Shown here in pieces: positions 9,176 through 20,770 of a stretch of DNA of 64,000 bases (the first letter of the stretch is position 1; each line of letters begins with the position of its first letter). Origin of the DNA: Mixophyes australis (lineage: Eukaryota > Chordata > Amphibia > Anura > Limnodynastidae). Below the pieces are notes generated by a model that saw nothing but the letters and a program-made list of their open reading frames with translations, was not told where the DNA came from and ran no database searches. A program made the position numbers and the translations under genes. Location of the stretch: positions 364,038,124 to 364,102,123 of the forward strand of contig JAVHZZ010000002.1 in assembly GCA_036250195.1 (NCBI GenBank), written 5' to 3'.

Positions 9176-11689
9176 AGCCCAGGATCCTGAACAACATCAG
9201 GAACATATTAGGGCATAACCAAATGGTAGCCATTGTCAGATGGGTGTCATCAAGTTTGTCATGGGATAAACAATGAATGTTATAAAGTTATTATATGAAA
9301 TTATTTAGCACTCGTTGAATTTAAAAAAACATTGAGTCAAATTATATTTATTTTTTGTTATTATTATTTTTATTTAAATCTGCTTGTTTTATTGCACCTA
9401 TATTATACTATTTTAACAGTGTGGTTACAGTGTTAGATAAGAATGGTACAGTCACTGTACAGAAATCATAACAAATGATATAATGCTACACAATGGGAAA
9501 AGAAGTGTCTTTACAAATGTTAGTTGTTAATGTGGCAGTCATTATACACACTGTTAATGTAGCATTACCCTATTTGTACAGAATAGAAGAAATGCAGTAT
9601 ACACAAAAGTGAATAGTGTGTTTACAGAGGGCTATCTGTAATTAGCAATGTGGCATATGCTTCACTCTAACTTATAAATCGGCTGTATTTTATACTAGCC
9701 GCATCTGTATGCTATAGATAGAGTTGGGTATATGTCTAGATATGTTTGCCACAAATGTTATCTTTCTGATTTGGATGCATCTCAAGATGCATTTGACTGA
9801 AAGTTTGCTTATAAATATGCTTTTTTTCCATGCATCTTTTTCCTCTACGTTCTAAATGCATGTGAGTCCACCACTACATGAGGATCTGTATCTCTAGCTG
9901 CCTGCACTGTATGTGAAACACCAATCCCAGAGTGTTCCGACGAGCCAAGGCAGGTGGGTTGGTTTGTGCTCGCTACAGTTTAGTCCACTTGCAGACAATC
10001 CAAAAGAAGCCTCTACTAGGCAGGTAGTGAAGCAGGTCATTAGTAACAAATGTCACCAGACACCCCTGTAGGAGCCATTGGAAAATCATTCACTAGAATA
10101 GGAGGTAAGTCTGGTGAGCAAAGAGCCATCTTTCCTCCTAACACAGAATAGCATTTCTCTCTCCCCATGACTCGGCAGGAGCCACCAAGGTTATTTTGGA
10201 TACCAAAGCCGTTGAGAGTTTAATTTAATTGAGGTTTGCCATCAAGATTGGCCTTCCCCTCATTCTCAAGATATGACAGATTGCCATGAAGGCTCCACGC
10301 TGTGACACGAGACACATCATTTACTGACATGTACCTGGACCGACAGTGGGAACTCACCACCACCTCTCCTAAATGCCCCATAAATCAGGGATACTCATGG
10401 CTCTATATTGACAACCCCACTTCTGTCTGGAGGACAAAGCTGATTATATGATGAAATGAAACATATAGGGATGTCTTCTACTGGCCCACTACACCAACTA
10501 GCTTCTGTAGGGATCGCTTCTCCAAGCAAGGTTTGTGACAAGCTGATCTACCAGAGGAATGCCAAGACTTTCACCGGGTCATCAACAACAGGTGTCTAGA
10601 GATGAGTCCTGGCACTAGTATTAGGCTACTGCCTACAGTGCCGGGATAAGAAGGAAGTCTCACAGCACTCCAAACCATCCCTCAGTACATGGTCTGAGTA
10701 AAGTACCATGATATGCTGAGCAGGAAGTAATCTGACAATGCAGATAGCACTCATCAGAGCAGCGGAGAAGAAGGAGGCTGAGAGGAGGTAAGTGCAGTGA
10801 GTGTGTGTCCTATGTTAGTCAATTGCCTGGCTGAGAGGGTATATTACATATAACATATTGTACCTCTGGCAGAGAAGGTGTTCTTTATGTACTACAATTC
10901 TCTAAACAGTGAGATATGTGGTTTGTTTAATGTCAATACCAATTAAACAAAAATGTATCAGTCTAAACACAATTCAATGTTTCCTGCTTTTCTGCTTTCA
11001 AACATAACAGTAAAGAAATAGATGAATAATTAAACAGATTGTCCCAGTCCTGGTAAATACTTCAGAGTTTAGCGATGTTATACTCAATAACAGTTTGTGG
11101 TATTCCAGTTCCTTTAAACTTAGTTCTTTCAAAATCATCACAAAAACAGTCTGTTGCTGGATAATTGTGACAAGCTATTTTTGTTTTGTTCAAAAATAAG
11201 GTGAAACAAATCTGACTAACTATCTTGAAAACTTCTCCTTTAGAGATCCTGCTTTTGTCCCTTTGCAGCAGTGGAGCCTGGACAGTGTTGTACATCAGAC
11301 TTCAGTGCATCTGGACTGCAGTCTTGCCAGCCAGGAGGATGTAAGGTTTAATTTTTTTACTTTACAAAAATCAAGTGTGTGAGGGGCTGGAAGAGGGTTT
11401 TGGGGGTAGGAGGAGCGGTAGGCTGAAGCTGTGCTAGGGCACAAAGAAATCTTGCACTGGATATGCCAGACACTCTTCCAGAGAATGGGACTGGTTGATC
11501 GACATGCCTGGCACAATGCTCATGAGGGTCAAGAAGTACATGCTCACCGAGCCTAAAACTGAACGTGGTGAAACAAGGGGTTTAGACAATAATAATACAA
11601 GTACCTTGTTTTACACAGGAATTAGTGCTGTATTCATGATACTTTTTATAGCAAATAAAAAACAAGGGTTGCGCAGAATCTCCTAATAT
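9176..11689. other. No recognisable feature
   Basis: AT-rich, largely unique-looking sequence. Short open frames at 11062-11516 (-) have no recognisable motif. I cannot assign a gene, RNA or repeat family. Confidence 0.5.
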
Positions 11690-12144
11690 TTATTCGATGA
11701 ATCAATATAAGTAAATATAGCATATAAAATATGTGCACAATATAGAATGCAATAAAAAAGATCAACTGAATAGATCTTCAAGCCAAAGTTAAAACACAAA
11801 TAATAATACAAATGACATGTATATTCTTCATAAATTCCACTTGAGCTTGAGATGGTGAACGGTATATAATGGTATCCAACTTATATAACGTTGTTATGAT
11901 GTCCAGATAAATTGGTGTAGATAACAAGGATATCCCTCATAAATATTTAGACAATCATGCATGCGTTTTTTAGATATGGAATCCACAAGATATATGAACA
12001 GTGATCCAATAGTGAAGAATCATGTAAATATTTGCAGTCCAGAGTAAGGTTAAATTTCCTCGGATATATACCCTTCAGGGTTAAACAGCAAATCTCCTGA
12101 TGTAGCTTTTATATCACAGTTGTAGTTATGGCATCCATAATATA

Positions 12145-12480
12145 TCAAATATCTGAGGCTAATCACGGAATAGGCACATATTAATCAGCTTCTTACCGCC
12201 TAGGTTGCTGATAAATAATTGAAACAAGTACCTCCAATGGTTCTGCCTCCAGAAATAATGATAATTGAATCTAGTCCAGTATCTGAGGCTAATATCGGAC
12301 TCGGCACATAGTAAACAGCTTCTTACCGTCTAAGTGGCTAAAGAGTAAATTGAAACACGTACCTCCGATCGTTCTGCCTTCAAAGATGATAAAAGTGATC
12401 TCTTGTCCGGAATAAAAGTAGAATGGTTTAACTTCTTACCGTGTGAGCGGTTAGTAAAAGCGTAATACATGTAATCTTCG
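12145..12480. repeat. ~115-130-bp tandem repeat, 2-3 copies
   Basis: CTTCTTACCG recurs at 12189, 12319 and 12432. Flanking phrases also repeat, including ATCTGAGGCTAAT, GGCACAT, AACACGTACCTCCRATSGTTCTGCC and a GGCT/TTGCT-TAAA segment. The units are diverged. Confidence 0.75.
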
Positions 12481-12592
12481 GTGCGCACCAATTCAGACGT
12501 CCGGATAGAAAACAGATAGCATGAATGAAAGTTCCATATGAATGGTAGGGTGATACCTTGTAACAATCTGATCTGGATGATAGGCAGCAGAC

Positions 12593-12635
12593 AAAGCAAC
12601 GCGTTTCGTATGTATAACAGACTTTCTCAAGCAGT
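12593..12635 (-). ncRNA. Hammerhead-like motif, degenerate
   Basis: On the minus strand the order is TTGAGAA, an extra A, an imperfect stem II (GTCTG and CATAC around TTATA), then GAAACGCGTT. Relative to the CUGANGA core, positions 3 and 8 are U and A instead of C and G. The minimal stem III (AC/GT with loop GC) is kept. Probably inactive. Confidence 0.45.
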
Positions 12636-13090
12636 AAATCTCTAACTAGGAGGCTGCCTTTTAAAGAGGAAATATCTTGTTAACCTTAATTGGAAACATA
12701 TGTGTGTAGACAACAAGCATATGCAAGTGGATCTATTTTAGCAATGGACTTAAAGTAATCCTTTATATAAACCTATACAGATAAATATCTATGTAATAAT
12801 CAAATTAAAATCCTCCAACAAAATATAAAAATTAGAATATTAAAAATATGGAAATAAAAATAAATAAAATAAAATATTATATTCATAAAAATTAGAAAAA
12901 TAATAATAATATAAAAAGTCCAGAAATGTATATACATAAGAAAGTACTATACCACTCAAATAAATCTAAAAAAATATAATATATATAAAAATATATAAAT
13001 TATTCCTATTGTATTTATGGTTATTTTTCTAATAATTATTATAAGTAAAATAAAATAAATTTGTATATACACATGAATCCTCCAAAAATA

Positions 13091-13885
13091 TATACAAAAT
13101 ATCAAGATGTGGGCTGGCGACCTCTCGTAAGTTCAGTTCTGCGTACCACACTAAATCGCCAAATGTGGTGGGCTTAGCAGTCTCTTTAACAGTTTCTTTG
13201 GTGCTTCAACTCTGATATCCACTAGTCCTGACTCCATCATGTAGGCATAAATTTTTAAGTAGAATCTAGTTTAAGAGTCACCCTTTTTCTTCAATCACAG
13301 CCTCCACCCACTTCTTGTTCCTTTATCACATTTCTCCTCTGTGGTTTTGTCCAGTGAACAGCAAACAAGACCTGTAGGTACTATGGAAGAGACTACAGGG
13401 GAGAGGGGTCTCTCCTGAAGCAAGTCAACCCTGATCAATTTCCGGAATTACTGTTGGCACCCAGCCTGCAGTGGATATTGAGACCACCAGAAATACATCA
13501 TTTAGGAGATTATGAACTCCCACTGAGTTTGTAGAGGGGTACAGCATACGGTGCATTGAAGGCGGCCCCAAAAAGTCCAGAGATTCCAATCCAAAGTCTA
13601 CTCCTATAGAGGTGTGTGTAGTGTTATGAATCTATACCATACAGGTAATTTTCTGCAGATGGCAACACAGCTCACATTTGAAACACAAGGAGGTGCAACA
13701 CCTGATTGTAGCCCAGAAACAACCCTTTTACTATATATGGAGAGAAGAAAAAAAGTCCATCTTCAGTGAAAAAAGCTATTTTTGGCAATATGGCTTTTTT
13801 ACATTTGATCAATCATCCCCTTAGCTAGATTCTATTCAAACAGCTTGTCCTGTGGACATAATTCCTTGAACAAGCTGTTTGGATG
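13091..13885. other. No recognisable feature
   Basis: I see no open frame of interest and no repeat family I can name. Confidence 0.4.
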
Positions 13886-14065
13886 GGATGTGTTCGAAAT
13901 GTCTACATTCATAATAACAACATTCAAAATGTCTACACCATAATGTTGACAGAGATAATGTCTACACTGTTATAATGTTGACTAACAAAATGTCTACATA
14001 TTCATAATGTCTACATATTCATAATGTCTACATATGCAAAATGTCAACATCCAAAATGTTGCAAT
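13886..14065. repeat. AATGTCTACAT-type short repeat cluster
   Basis: The decamer AATGTCTACA recurs about eight times with spacers such as TTCATA, interleaved with AATGTTGACA-like variants. A related GTTGACA/GTAGACAGTATTATTAGG cluster lies at 15668-15765. The two clusters look like diverged pieces of one MITE with internal GTCTACA/GTTGACA repeats. Confidence 0.6.
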
Positions 14066-15640
14066 AAATAAATAAGTGTAAAAAAAAATAATAAAAAATG
14101 GTGTGCTCCCCCCACACAACTTTACCCAGCCTAGTGCTGCCAACCTACACTGGTACTAGCAAAATCCTTAATATAACAAGACGCTAAGCTCTCATCATTC
14201 ATAGATAGGTCCATTTGTGCTGGAGTTGCAAAAACACAACATTATTGTAGAATGCAAGCAAAGAACAGAGGGGTTTATTTATAATTCATGTTAAGTGCCA
14301 CTGCTGCTAATTTCACTTGCCTTGTTTTAGGTTCTTTAGAGAACAACGTTGAATCTAATGCAGTTCAGTAGTCCTGACACGTGCTGGAGTCCCGGTCACT
14401 CATGCATAAGCTGAAACACTGACGTTGTAAGAGGGGCAGTGATGCATAAGATAGTATTGTTAATTATGCATGGTAATACTCAGAACAAGACTATAGGAGT
14501 GGAATATTTAATTCATATGAGGGGAGAATATTTTCCAGAGTTATCAGACTAATGACTTGTATTACATGCACAGGATATTAACACCTTTCATTGTGAAAGC
14601 TGTCTGTATAGGAAGGTATTGTGTAAAAACCTGTTTGCGGGGAAGGTCAAATTTATAAATAGACAGTCTAGCCCCATGTCTGTAGATGTCTGGATATTAG
14701 GGACACCTGATTATCTACTTTGCCTTGAAAAATGGCCTTTGGGAGTACCATGTTTAATGACTCATACAATTTTGTGCTTTAAGAGATTTGCTACTACCAC
14801 GTAGAAGTTGAATATGACGCAAGGAAACTGCTGTGAAATTTATTTCAAATTTATTTGGCCTGTGCACAGAAAAGGAGGACTAAGTCTCTGCCTTTTACAC
14901 CCCTCCAGTTTACAAAATGAGCTATTTGTACAAGATGCCCAATGTACACTATACTATAGTAACAACTAGAGATTTTTCTGTCCTCTCTCCCCATAAGTAT
15001 ATAAGAGTCCCCTGGTTTACTTCATAAGGGCAACATTATGACACAGGCCATATAAGTAAAACATGTTATTGAAAGCCATGCTCTTAGCAACCGATGAATT
15101 CTCTGGCAACGTATTGTTTGCCTAATCTTTGAATATTTGTAGTATGTGTACAGGCCACCTTCATCTCTTAGCATCCTCATTTATATATATAGCGAGAGCA
15201 AATTAGGTAGCTCTTTACAATTGGGTGTCTACTTTTCTAAATATCTACTTATGCCTCTGCCTATCTAATGTCATTGGATTGTTACTGCCTCTTCACTCTA
15301 CATAATGCCTGATGTATAAAGTTTCAAATTTATTGTGTGCATAGCATTTCAACATTTTTATCTCTTGCATCTTACAAATTGTTGTTTAATTTATCCAATG
15401 GGCTTGCTTCAGTTGGTGGCATGGCAGATGACATTTTTTTTTGCAGCCACTGTCGAAAATGCCCAGCAAAAATCCCTCACATACAAACTCCCTTTTTTAA
15501 ATATAGATTTCACTGAATGACACTTCCAAAATGGACAAGTATTGAAAAATAGAAGATATAGAAGTCACAACTCGGTTTCACAAGGTTCCCCAATGTCGGA
15601 TTTCACATCCGCTCATCTCTACTAACAGCTATAATGCAAA
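14066..15640. other. No recognisable gene; one MITE-end scrap
   Basis: Mostly unassigned. Positions 15590-15625 (TTTCACATCCGCTCATCTCT) resemble the terminal CGCTCATCTCTA sequence also seen at 17707-17720, a recurrent MITE end. Confidence 0.4.
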
Positions 15641-15770
15641 AATGTGCATCCACAGTCACAAAATATAATGTTGATAGTATTATTAGGTCGACAGTTCAAA
15701 TATAGACAGTAGTAGTAGGTTGACAAATTGAAATGTAGACAGTATTATTAGGTTGACAATAATAAGTAAA
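15641..15770. repeat. GTTGACA/GTAGACAGTATTATTAGG repeat cluster
   Basis: Three or four ~40-base units share GACAGTA.TA.TAGGT.GACA. They are related to the cluster at 13886-14065. Confidence 0.55.
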
Positions 15771-16280
15771 ATGTATGGGTCTTGTTTTCCCTCAACTTCT
15801 ATTCCCTTTAAGGTCAGGCAGATTCTGGAGAGGTTAGTAAGCAGGTCAGTATGCACAGCTTACCATCCGATCAGTACCGTCGGCAATATGGTTTTAGTCC
15901 ACTAAATACTTCAGATGTCACTGATACTGCCCCTCATTCAATGCTTGCAGATTGAAACACTTTTTTAAAAAGCAAGAAATCGCTTTGTTTTTTGGGATGT
16001 ACTGCTCAGGATCATACAGCACCCTGCTTTTTCTCCACTAAATAGTTCATATCTCTATACTATATACTATAACATACTATTACAACAAACAGTTTTTACA
16101 ACAATAGTTAAATAGAAATTGACAAGGGCAAATGTAGGATTTATAGAGGAGGATTCATATGCCACACTGCCAGAGTGTATGCAAGGGGCGTGGCTATCAT
16201 TTGAGACAGTGCTAGGCAGCTCTCCAACTCTTCCTATCCTTTCAAATACATGGGCAATGGTTGCCAACTGCCCTTAGTCT
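15771..16280. other. No recognisable feature
   Basis: Unassigned sequence to the left of the inverted-repeat element. Confidence 0.4.
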
Positions 16281-16533
16281 CTGAGATAGTCCCAATTTTG
16301 TGTGACTGTCCCTCTCCGACAGGTCTTTGTTCAGTTTGCAAGGATAGTTGGAGGGAATGTCTTGCTTCACACTGTACTGATAATTAACGGTGAGCTGTTT
16401 GCACCTAACTGTAGTGCACACAGCTGGCCCTTAATGAGCAGTACAGTGGGAAGCCGTACATACCTCCCAACTATCCTTGCAGTCGGGATAAAGTCCTAAG
16501 TGGGACAGTCACACAAAATTGAGACTATCCCAC
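16281..16533. mobile_element. Fold-back MITE with ~80-bp imperfect arms
   Basis: The left arm 16281-16362 (GAGATAGTCCCAATTTTG, GTGACTGTCCC, GCAAGGATAGTTGG) is the inverse of the right arm 16455-16533 (CCAACTATCCTTGC, GGGACAGTCAC, CAAAATTGAGACTATCCCA). A spacer of roughly 90 bases separates them. It has no coding capacity. Target duplications were not identified. Confidence 0.7.
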
Positions 16534-17722
16534 TGTAACGGGACGGATGATTGGCACCCCAGAAGTAGTGTAAGGAAGCATTCTACAGGCCCAGTGGTTT
16601 GGTAAAGAAGCAAAGGTCCCCCAAGTAGTGTTGGAATAAAACAAGGAACACCGGGCTAAAACTGCAAAAATTTGTGGGTTTATTCTTTTTGTTTGTGGCA
16701 TAAGGTTTTATCACTGCGGCATATAAGTAGCTGTAGTGTAGGTAATATCACGATTCCATCGATATGCAATGTTTTTCAACATGCCAGAACAAAAAAATAA
16801 CTTTCAACAATATGCAAACATAAACACATAGGTCATTGAATAATTATATTGCACTTTAAATGTAGGCACTGTGCTTCAGTGAAATGGATTTCACTGGATA
16901 AATACTTTGTGAGACAACCGGTTGCTAACGAGTTAATTAGACCATTACACTAAATGCTGCTGCAGCAAATTATCTAGAAAAATCAATCACAATAGAATTT
17001 TAGTGCAATTATACAACACTTATCACACAAAAACAGTAGAGATGCAACAAGGCTGAATCCCGCTTGTTTAGATTAAATATTTTTGCATACATGACTGTAG
17101 ATTAGGGTCACTTTACAATAGACAGAACCCATGGGGCTAAATTGTAATCCTGGACACACAAAGCTTCTTTACTTGTACAAGATGCAATCAGTTATCGATC
17201 TCTCCCAGCAACTGTAGAGTTAAACAATTTGCTTTTCTCTTCTCAGCAACTGTTTTAGGCAGTTTCACAATATAATTAAACTGATATAATATAGACACAC
17301 TTTTGTGACAAATGATTGCTATCTATGTCCCTTGCACACTGCATCAGCTTGCAGATAACTTTAAAATACAGCAGATCTGGCTGGAATAAACTCTTCCTTC
17401 AGAAGTTTTAATAACACATTTTGTTGTCTCACTCATTTCAATAACTTGAACACAGCAAAACAAAATAAACCATAAACTTATCAGTCTTCAAATGCATCCT
17501 GCTGACATCTCAAGGGCAGTGGCAAGTTAAGTTTTTTCCGTTGCTGCAAAGATGCTTCCTTCTGGGCTTGCTTTTACATCTGGCTTTTACATATGAGGTT
17601 AAACATCTTGGTCGTAAATGATTATCTGGATTTGGCGCGCAAAACCAGCTTATATTTCGGTTGAACTTGAAACCCCAAAATTTGGATGTCGGATTTCTCA
17701 GAATCTAAACCGCTCATCTCTA
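16534..17722. other. Possible minus-strand LTR-like segment plus a MITE end
   Basis: The left boundary TGTAACGGGACGG could be the end of a minus-strand LTR. A minus-strand AATAAA lies near 16680-16690. No second boundary or duplication was found. Positions 17630-17722 end in CGCTCATCTCTAA, a MITE-like terminus. Everything else is unassigned. Confidence 0.3.
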
Positions 17723-17729
17723 ATTTATA

Positions 17730-18292
17730 TATATATATATATATCTAATATATAAATGCTTAGTGGCGTCTGTGTGTGAAAAAAAAAACAACAAGTTGCA
17801 GCGCCACCTGCTGGGCAGAGTTATACACTGACCTACTAAATTCTTAGTGTGTGTGTGGGAAAAAAATTTCAAAAGGGCTGAAATTTGGTAGGGCTCAAAC
17901 TCATTTTCGTGAGGTAATTTTACCTCATGAACACATATGTGTAGAGGCGTGAGTTAGTGTGTGTGTGTGTGTGTGGAAAAAACTATTTTCTCAGAAAGGG
18001 CTCATCCAATTGACCTGAAATTTGGTATACTGACATTATTTGACAAAAAAATTAGAATAGTCAAGTCAGTTAAGTTCCAACATCCCCCCTTCCCCCCGTG
18101 GGAGTGGTAGTAAAGGCTAAATTTACGAGTTGAGGGGTCAAACTCATTTTCGTGAGGTAATTTTACCTCATGAACACACATTAAAAAGGCCGCTTGCATC
18201 GGGAACTAACGCTCTTCCCCTGAGGAGGCCTTTTTAAGACCTTAAGTAGCTTGATTTGACTAGAATGCATGAGTATCATGCACGGGTTAACT

Positions 18293-18293
<1 letters not shown>
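17730..18293 (+). mobile_element. Helitron-like non-autonomous element, copy 1
   Basis: It is bounded by TA-rich DNA on both sides. The 5' part reads ATATATAAATGCTTAGTGGCG and the 3' part ends with the hairpin GCATGAGTATCATGC followed by ACGGGTTAACTTG. Both ends recur in the copy at 39640-40058. A terminal hairpin near a fixed 3' end, with no inverted repeats, suggests a Helitron or Helentron derivative, although the end is not a canonical CTRR. A CTCF-like motif lies at 17800-17815. The interior has a duplicated block with GTGAGGTAATTTTACCTCATG at 17908-17932 and 18151-18175. Confidence 0.5.
17800..17815 (-). promoter_or_regulatory. CTCF-like motif inside Helitron-like copy 1
   Basis: The minus strand reads CCAGCAGGTGGCGC, matching the CTCF core consensus CCASYAGRKGGCRS. 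The same motif sits at the equivalent place in copy 2 (39711-39726). Binding is inferred only. Confidence 0.45.

Positions 18294-18328
<35 letters not shown>
18294..18328. repeat. (TA)n microsatellite
   Basis: A pure TA run directly follows the Helitron-like 3' end. The same arrangement occurs at 40059-40105. Confidence 0.95.
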
Positions 18329-18329
<1 letters not shown>

Positions 18330-18376
18330 TGTTGCAAAGAAGGAATTCCCCAATAAATTTTAAGATAAAAAGGGTG

Positions 18377-19221
18377 TGTGACAGGCTGTAGTGTGGTGTG
18401 ACAGCCTTATACAGACATAATCTCAAAGATGGTTTGGACTCTTAGCAGTCTGTTTGGTTTGACTCTACCCACCACGAAGTCTAACATGATGAAATTTTTC
18501 GCAAGGAACCCCCGCAAGGAGATTTGGGCTTCCCTGCCTAATCCCACAGGCCGCAGTCCTCCGGATGGGTACCAGGCGAGACTGACAGGAAAATATGTTA
18601 TAACTGCCAAGGAGTGAACAGAATAGGAACGGATACTGAATAGCAGGTTAGCAGGATAAGCTGAGAAGCAAACAGTACAGGATATCAGGATCTACTGAAT
18701 AGGAATGAATACTCAATGCCATGGTGCCAGGATTAGCTGAGAAGCAAGTATTGCAGGATATTAGGATCAGTAAAATATGAACAAATGCAGGATACCTGAA
18801 TTAGCTGAGAAGAATATGGCACTGGATAGCAGGAGCACATGAACAGGCATGAATATAGGATACCAAGGATACCAGGATTAGCGGAGAAGCATATGACTCT
18901 GCATACCGGGACCTGATTAATGGACTCAGATACAAATACCAGGATACCAGGATTCAGAGGAGCCAAACAATCCAGCAGTTTAGCAGGCTACAGGACTTAA
19001 AGATCTTGCACCATTTTGCCAAAACAGGTACCTTAAATAGTTTGAAAAATGAGCGGCAGTGCCAAGTTGTCAGTCAATTGTTGAATAGCAAATATTATAA
19101 AACACAATAGCTGCTGCCATTGGACGCCTGCAGAGCTGTCAGTGCCTGGTGGAGGCCCAACAGAGGAGACCAGGTCTGTGCACGGACCTCGTAAGTAAGC
19201 CAGAGGCTCCAGTGCATGACA
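18377..19221 (-). mobile_element. 3' LTR of a Ty3/gypsy element
   Basis: Read on the minus strand, the integrase region is followed by a polypurine-like GGTGGGTAC (19230-19222) and then TGTCATGCACTGG at 19221, the usual polypurine tract-LTR junction. A TATA-like TATTTAAGG lies near 19030 on the minus strand. The distal end is near 18397 or 18377 (minus TGTCACA or TGTCACAC). The interior contains tandem GGATA/AGCTGAGAAGCA-type units (18650-18900). Its distal part resembles the LTRs at 20257, 35693 and 47368 (GGAACCCCCGCAAGGAG-like block). Confidence 0.65.
18640..18960. repeat. Degenerate ~65-bp tandem units within the LTR
   Basis: Phrases such as AGGATTAGCTGAGAAGCA, CAGGATAC and GAATAGGAATGAATACT recur four or five times with substitutions. 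Confidence 0.55.
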
Positions 19222-19254
19222 GTACCCACCCTGTTAAGGGTGGCACTGAACACC

Positions 19255-20252
19255 CTACAAAAGGATTGCTGGGAAATTTAAAATGGTATTTCTTCAGAAA
19301 AGTAGGGTCATGAATATCAGAGTAATCAACTCAAGATCATTCTTTGGGGCCAATGCCCTTCCAATCCAACAAATACTGAATTTTTCCTCTGGAACGTCTG
19401 GAATGAACGATCTGTTTGACTTCGAATTTGTCCCCTTGCTGAGTGCTGATTACAGATGTAGGAGAAGACGAAGAAGAAGAATGATCGATAATGAGTGGCT
19501 TCAATGAAGAGATATGAAAGGTATTAGAGATGCGAAGTGAAGGTGGCAATTTCAACTTGAATGCCACTGAGTTTTTTACTTGAAGATTTTTGAAGGGTCC
19601 AATATACTTAGGTGCAAATTTCATACATGGAACTTTTAAATGTATGTTTCTAGTTGAAAGCCAGACTTTGTCTACCTTTTTCAGTGCAGGAATAGCACAT
19701 TGTTTCTTGTCAAAGAAGATTTTGCAGTACTTGGAGAATTCCTTAAGATTCTTAATAACATTAGACCAAACAGTAGGAAAACCCTGACACAGTTTACTGC
19801 AGGAACTACTGTAGGAGGCAAAGAAACAAAATTTGGACCTAGAGGATAAAGTTCATACACAGTGAAAAAGGGAGTAGAAGAGGAGGACTCATGAAAAAGA
19901 TTATTATGTGCAAGTTCTGCCCACAGAAGTAGTCTGTCCAATTATCTTGAGTCAAACAAGTGTAGATTCTGATGCAATTCTCTAAATCTTGATTTAGTCT
20001 CTCAGTTGGCCATTCGATTGGGGATAGTAGGCCTAGGAATAGTTGAGACGAATATTAAGATATTTACAAATAAATCTCCAAAATGTAGAAATAAGCTGAA
20101 CTCCAGAGTCCGAAATGATCTCCTGAGTTCCTCCATAAAGACAGAAAATTTCTTTGATAAAGATTTTAGCAATAGTTGAGGACGAGGGTAAACCAGTTAG
20201 AGGGATGAAATGGGCCATCCTAGAGAAACGATCCACGGCTACCCAGATTGTG
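19255..20252 (-). pseudogene. Ty3/gypsy integrase C-terminal half with chromodomain, truncated
   Basis: Three minus-strand pieces in order form the end of a pol gene. At 20252-20033, VAVDRFSRMAHFIPL and EIISDSGVQLISTFW match the integrase core, with the second catalytic Asp in SDSG. At 19941-19681, WAELAHNNLFHESSSSTPFF matches the region after the core. At 19624-19337, FAPKYIGPFK and KLPPSLRISNTFHISSLKP are followed by a chromodomain-like YLLDWKGIGPKE. Stops interrupt the chromodomain tail (19255-19337). Protease, RT and RNase H are absent because a different LTR begins at 20257. Chromodomain integrases are typical of chromovirus-type gypsy elements. Confidence 0.85.
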
Positions 20253-20256
20253 CTAC

Positions 20257-20770
20257 TGTCATGAAACCGGGTAACTGAGGCTACTTACTGGTATTAGCAC
20301 TGCTAACCAGGAGGCGCGGAGTCTAAACATACCCCTGGTCTTCACCAGGGACCCCCGCAAGGTAGTTTGGAGTTCGATGAAAGGAATATGCAAGTCGCGG
20401 CCCTCCAGGTCAGCCACCAGTGAAGTGGCGTAGACAAACAATCCGAGAACAGGCTGCTGATAGTAGTACAAGGGGTCAGGCAGAGGCGTAGTGAGACAAT
20501 CCGAAGTCACGCTGGGCTGGCAGCGAAGTACAAGGGAACAGGCACAAATGTAGTCAGACTGTCCAAAGTCAATATCAAGGGAGTGATAATGCCAATGGAA
20601 GATCCGCAGGGAAAGTCAGGACAAGCCGAGTCAGGAGCCAGGAAACCAATCAGGGTGCTGGGAAGTTCAGTGAGATGCTGGAGCAGAAGGATCATTGACC
20701 TAGATACAATGGCACCCTAATGGTGCCAGAGACTTCCTGAAATGGAGACTACTTACCTCTCATTGGTGGG
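20257..20770 (-). mobile_element. LTR fragment abutting the truncated integrase
   Basis: It begins TGTCATGAAACC on the plus strand and shares the block GGAGGCGCGGAGTCTAAA, then CCTGGTCTTCACCAGGGAC and CCCCGCAAGG with the LTRs at 35693 and 47368. It is not the mate of the LTR at 18377-19221, whose far end differs. No matching right end in TGACA was found, so it is truncated or rearranged. Confidence 0.6.

Larger units (their letters stand above)
11690..13090 (-). mobile_element. 3'-end remnant of a Penelope-like element
   Basis: The order resembles that downstream of the PLE coding region at 29383-31370. Going right to left there is a long AT-rich block (12700-13080), then a hammerhead-like motif on the minus strand (12593-12635), then a terminal region with tandem units. 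No coding sequence remains. The match is by arrangement and motif, not by alignment, so the boundaries are approximate. Confidence 0.5.
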
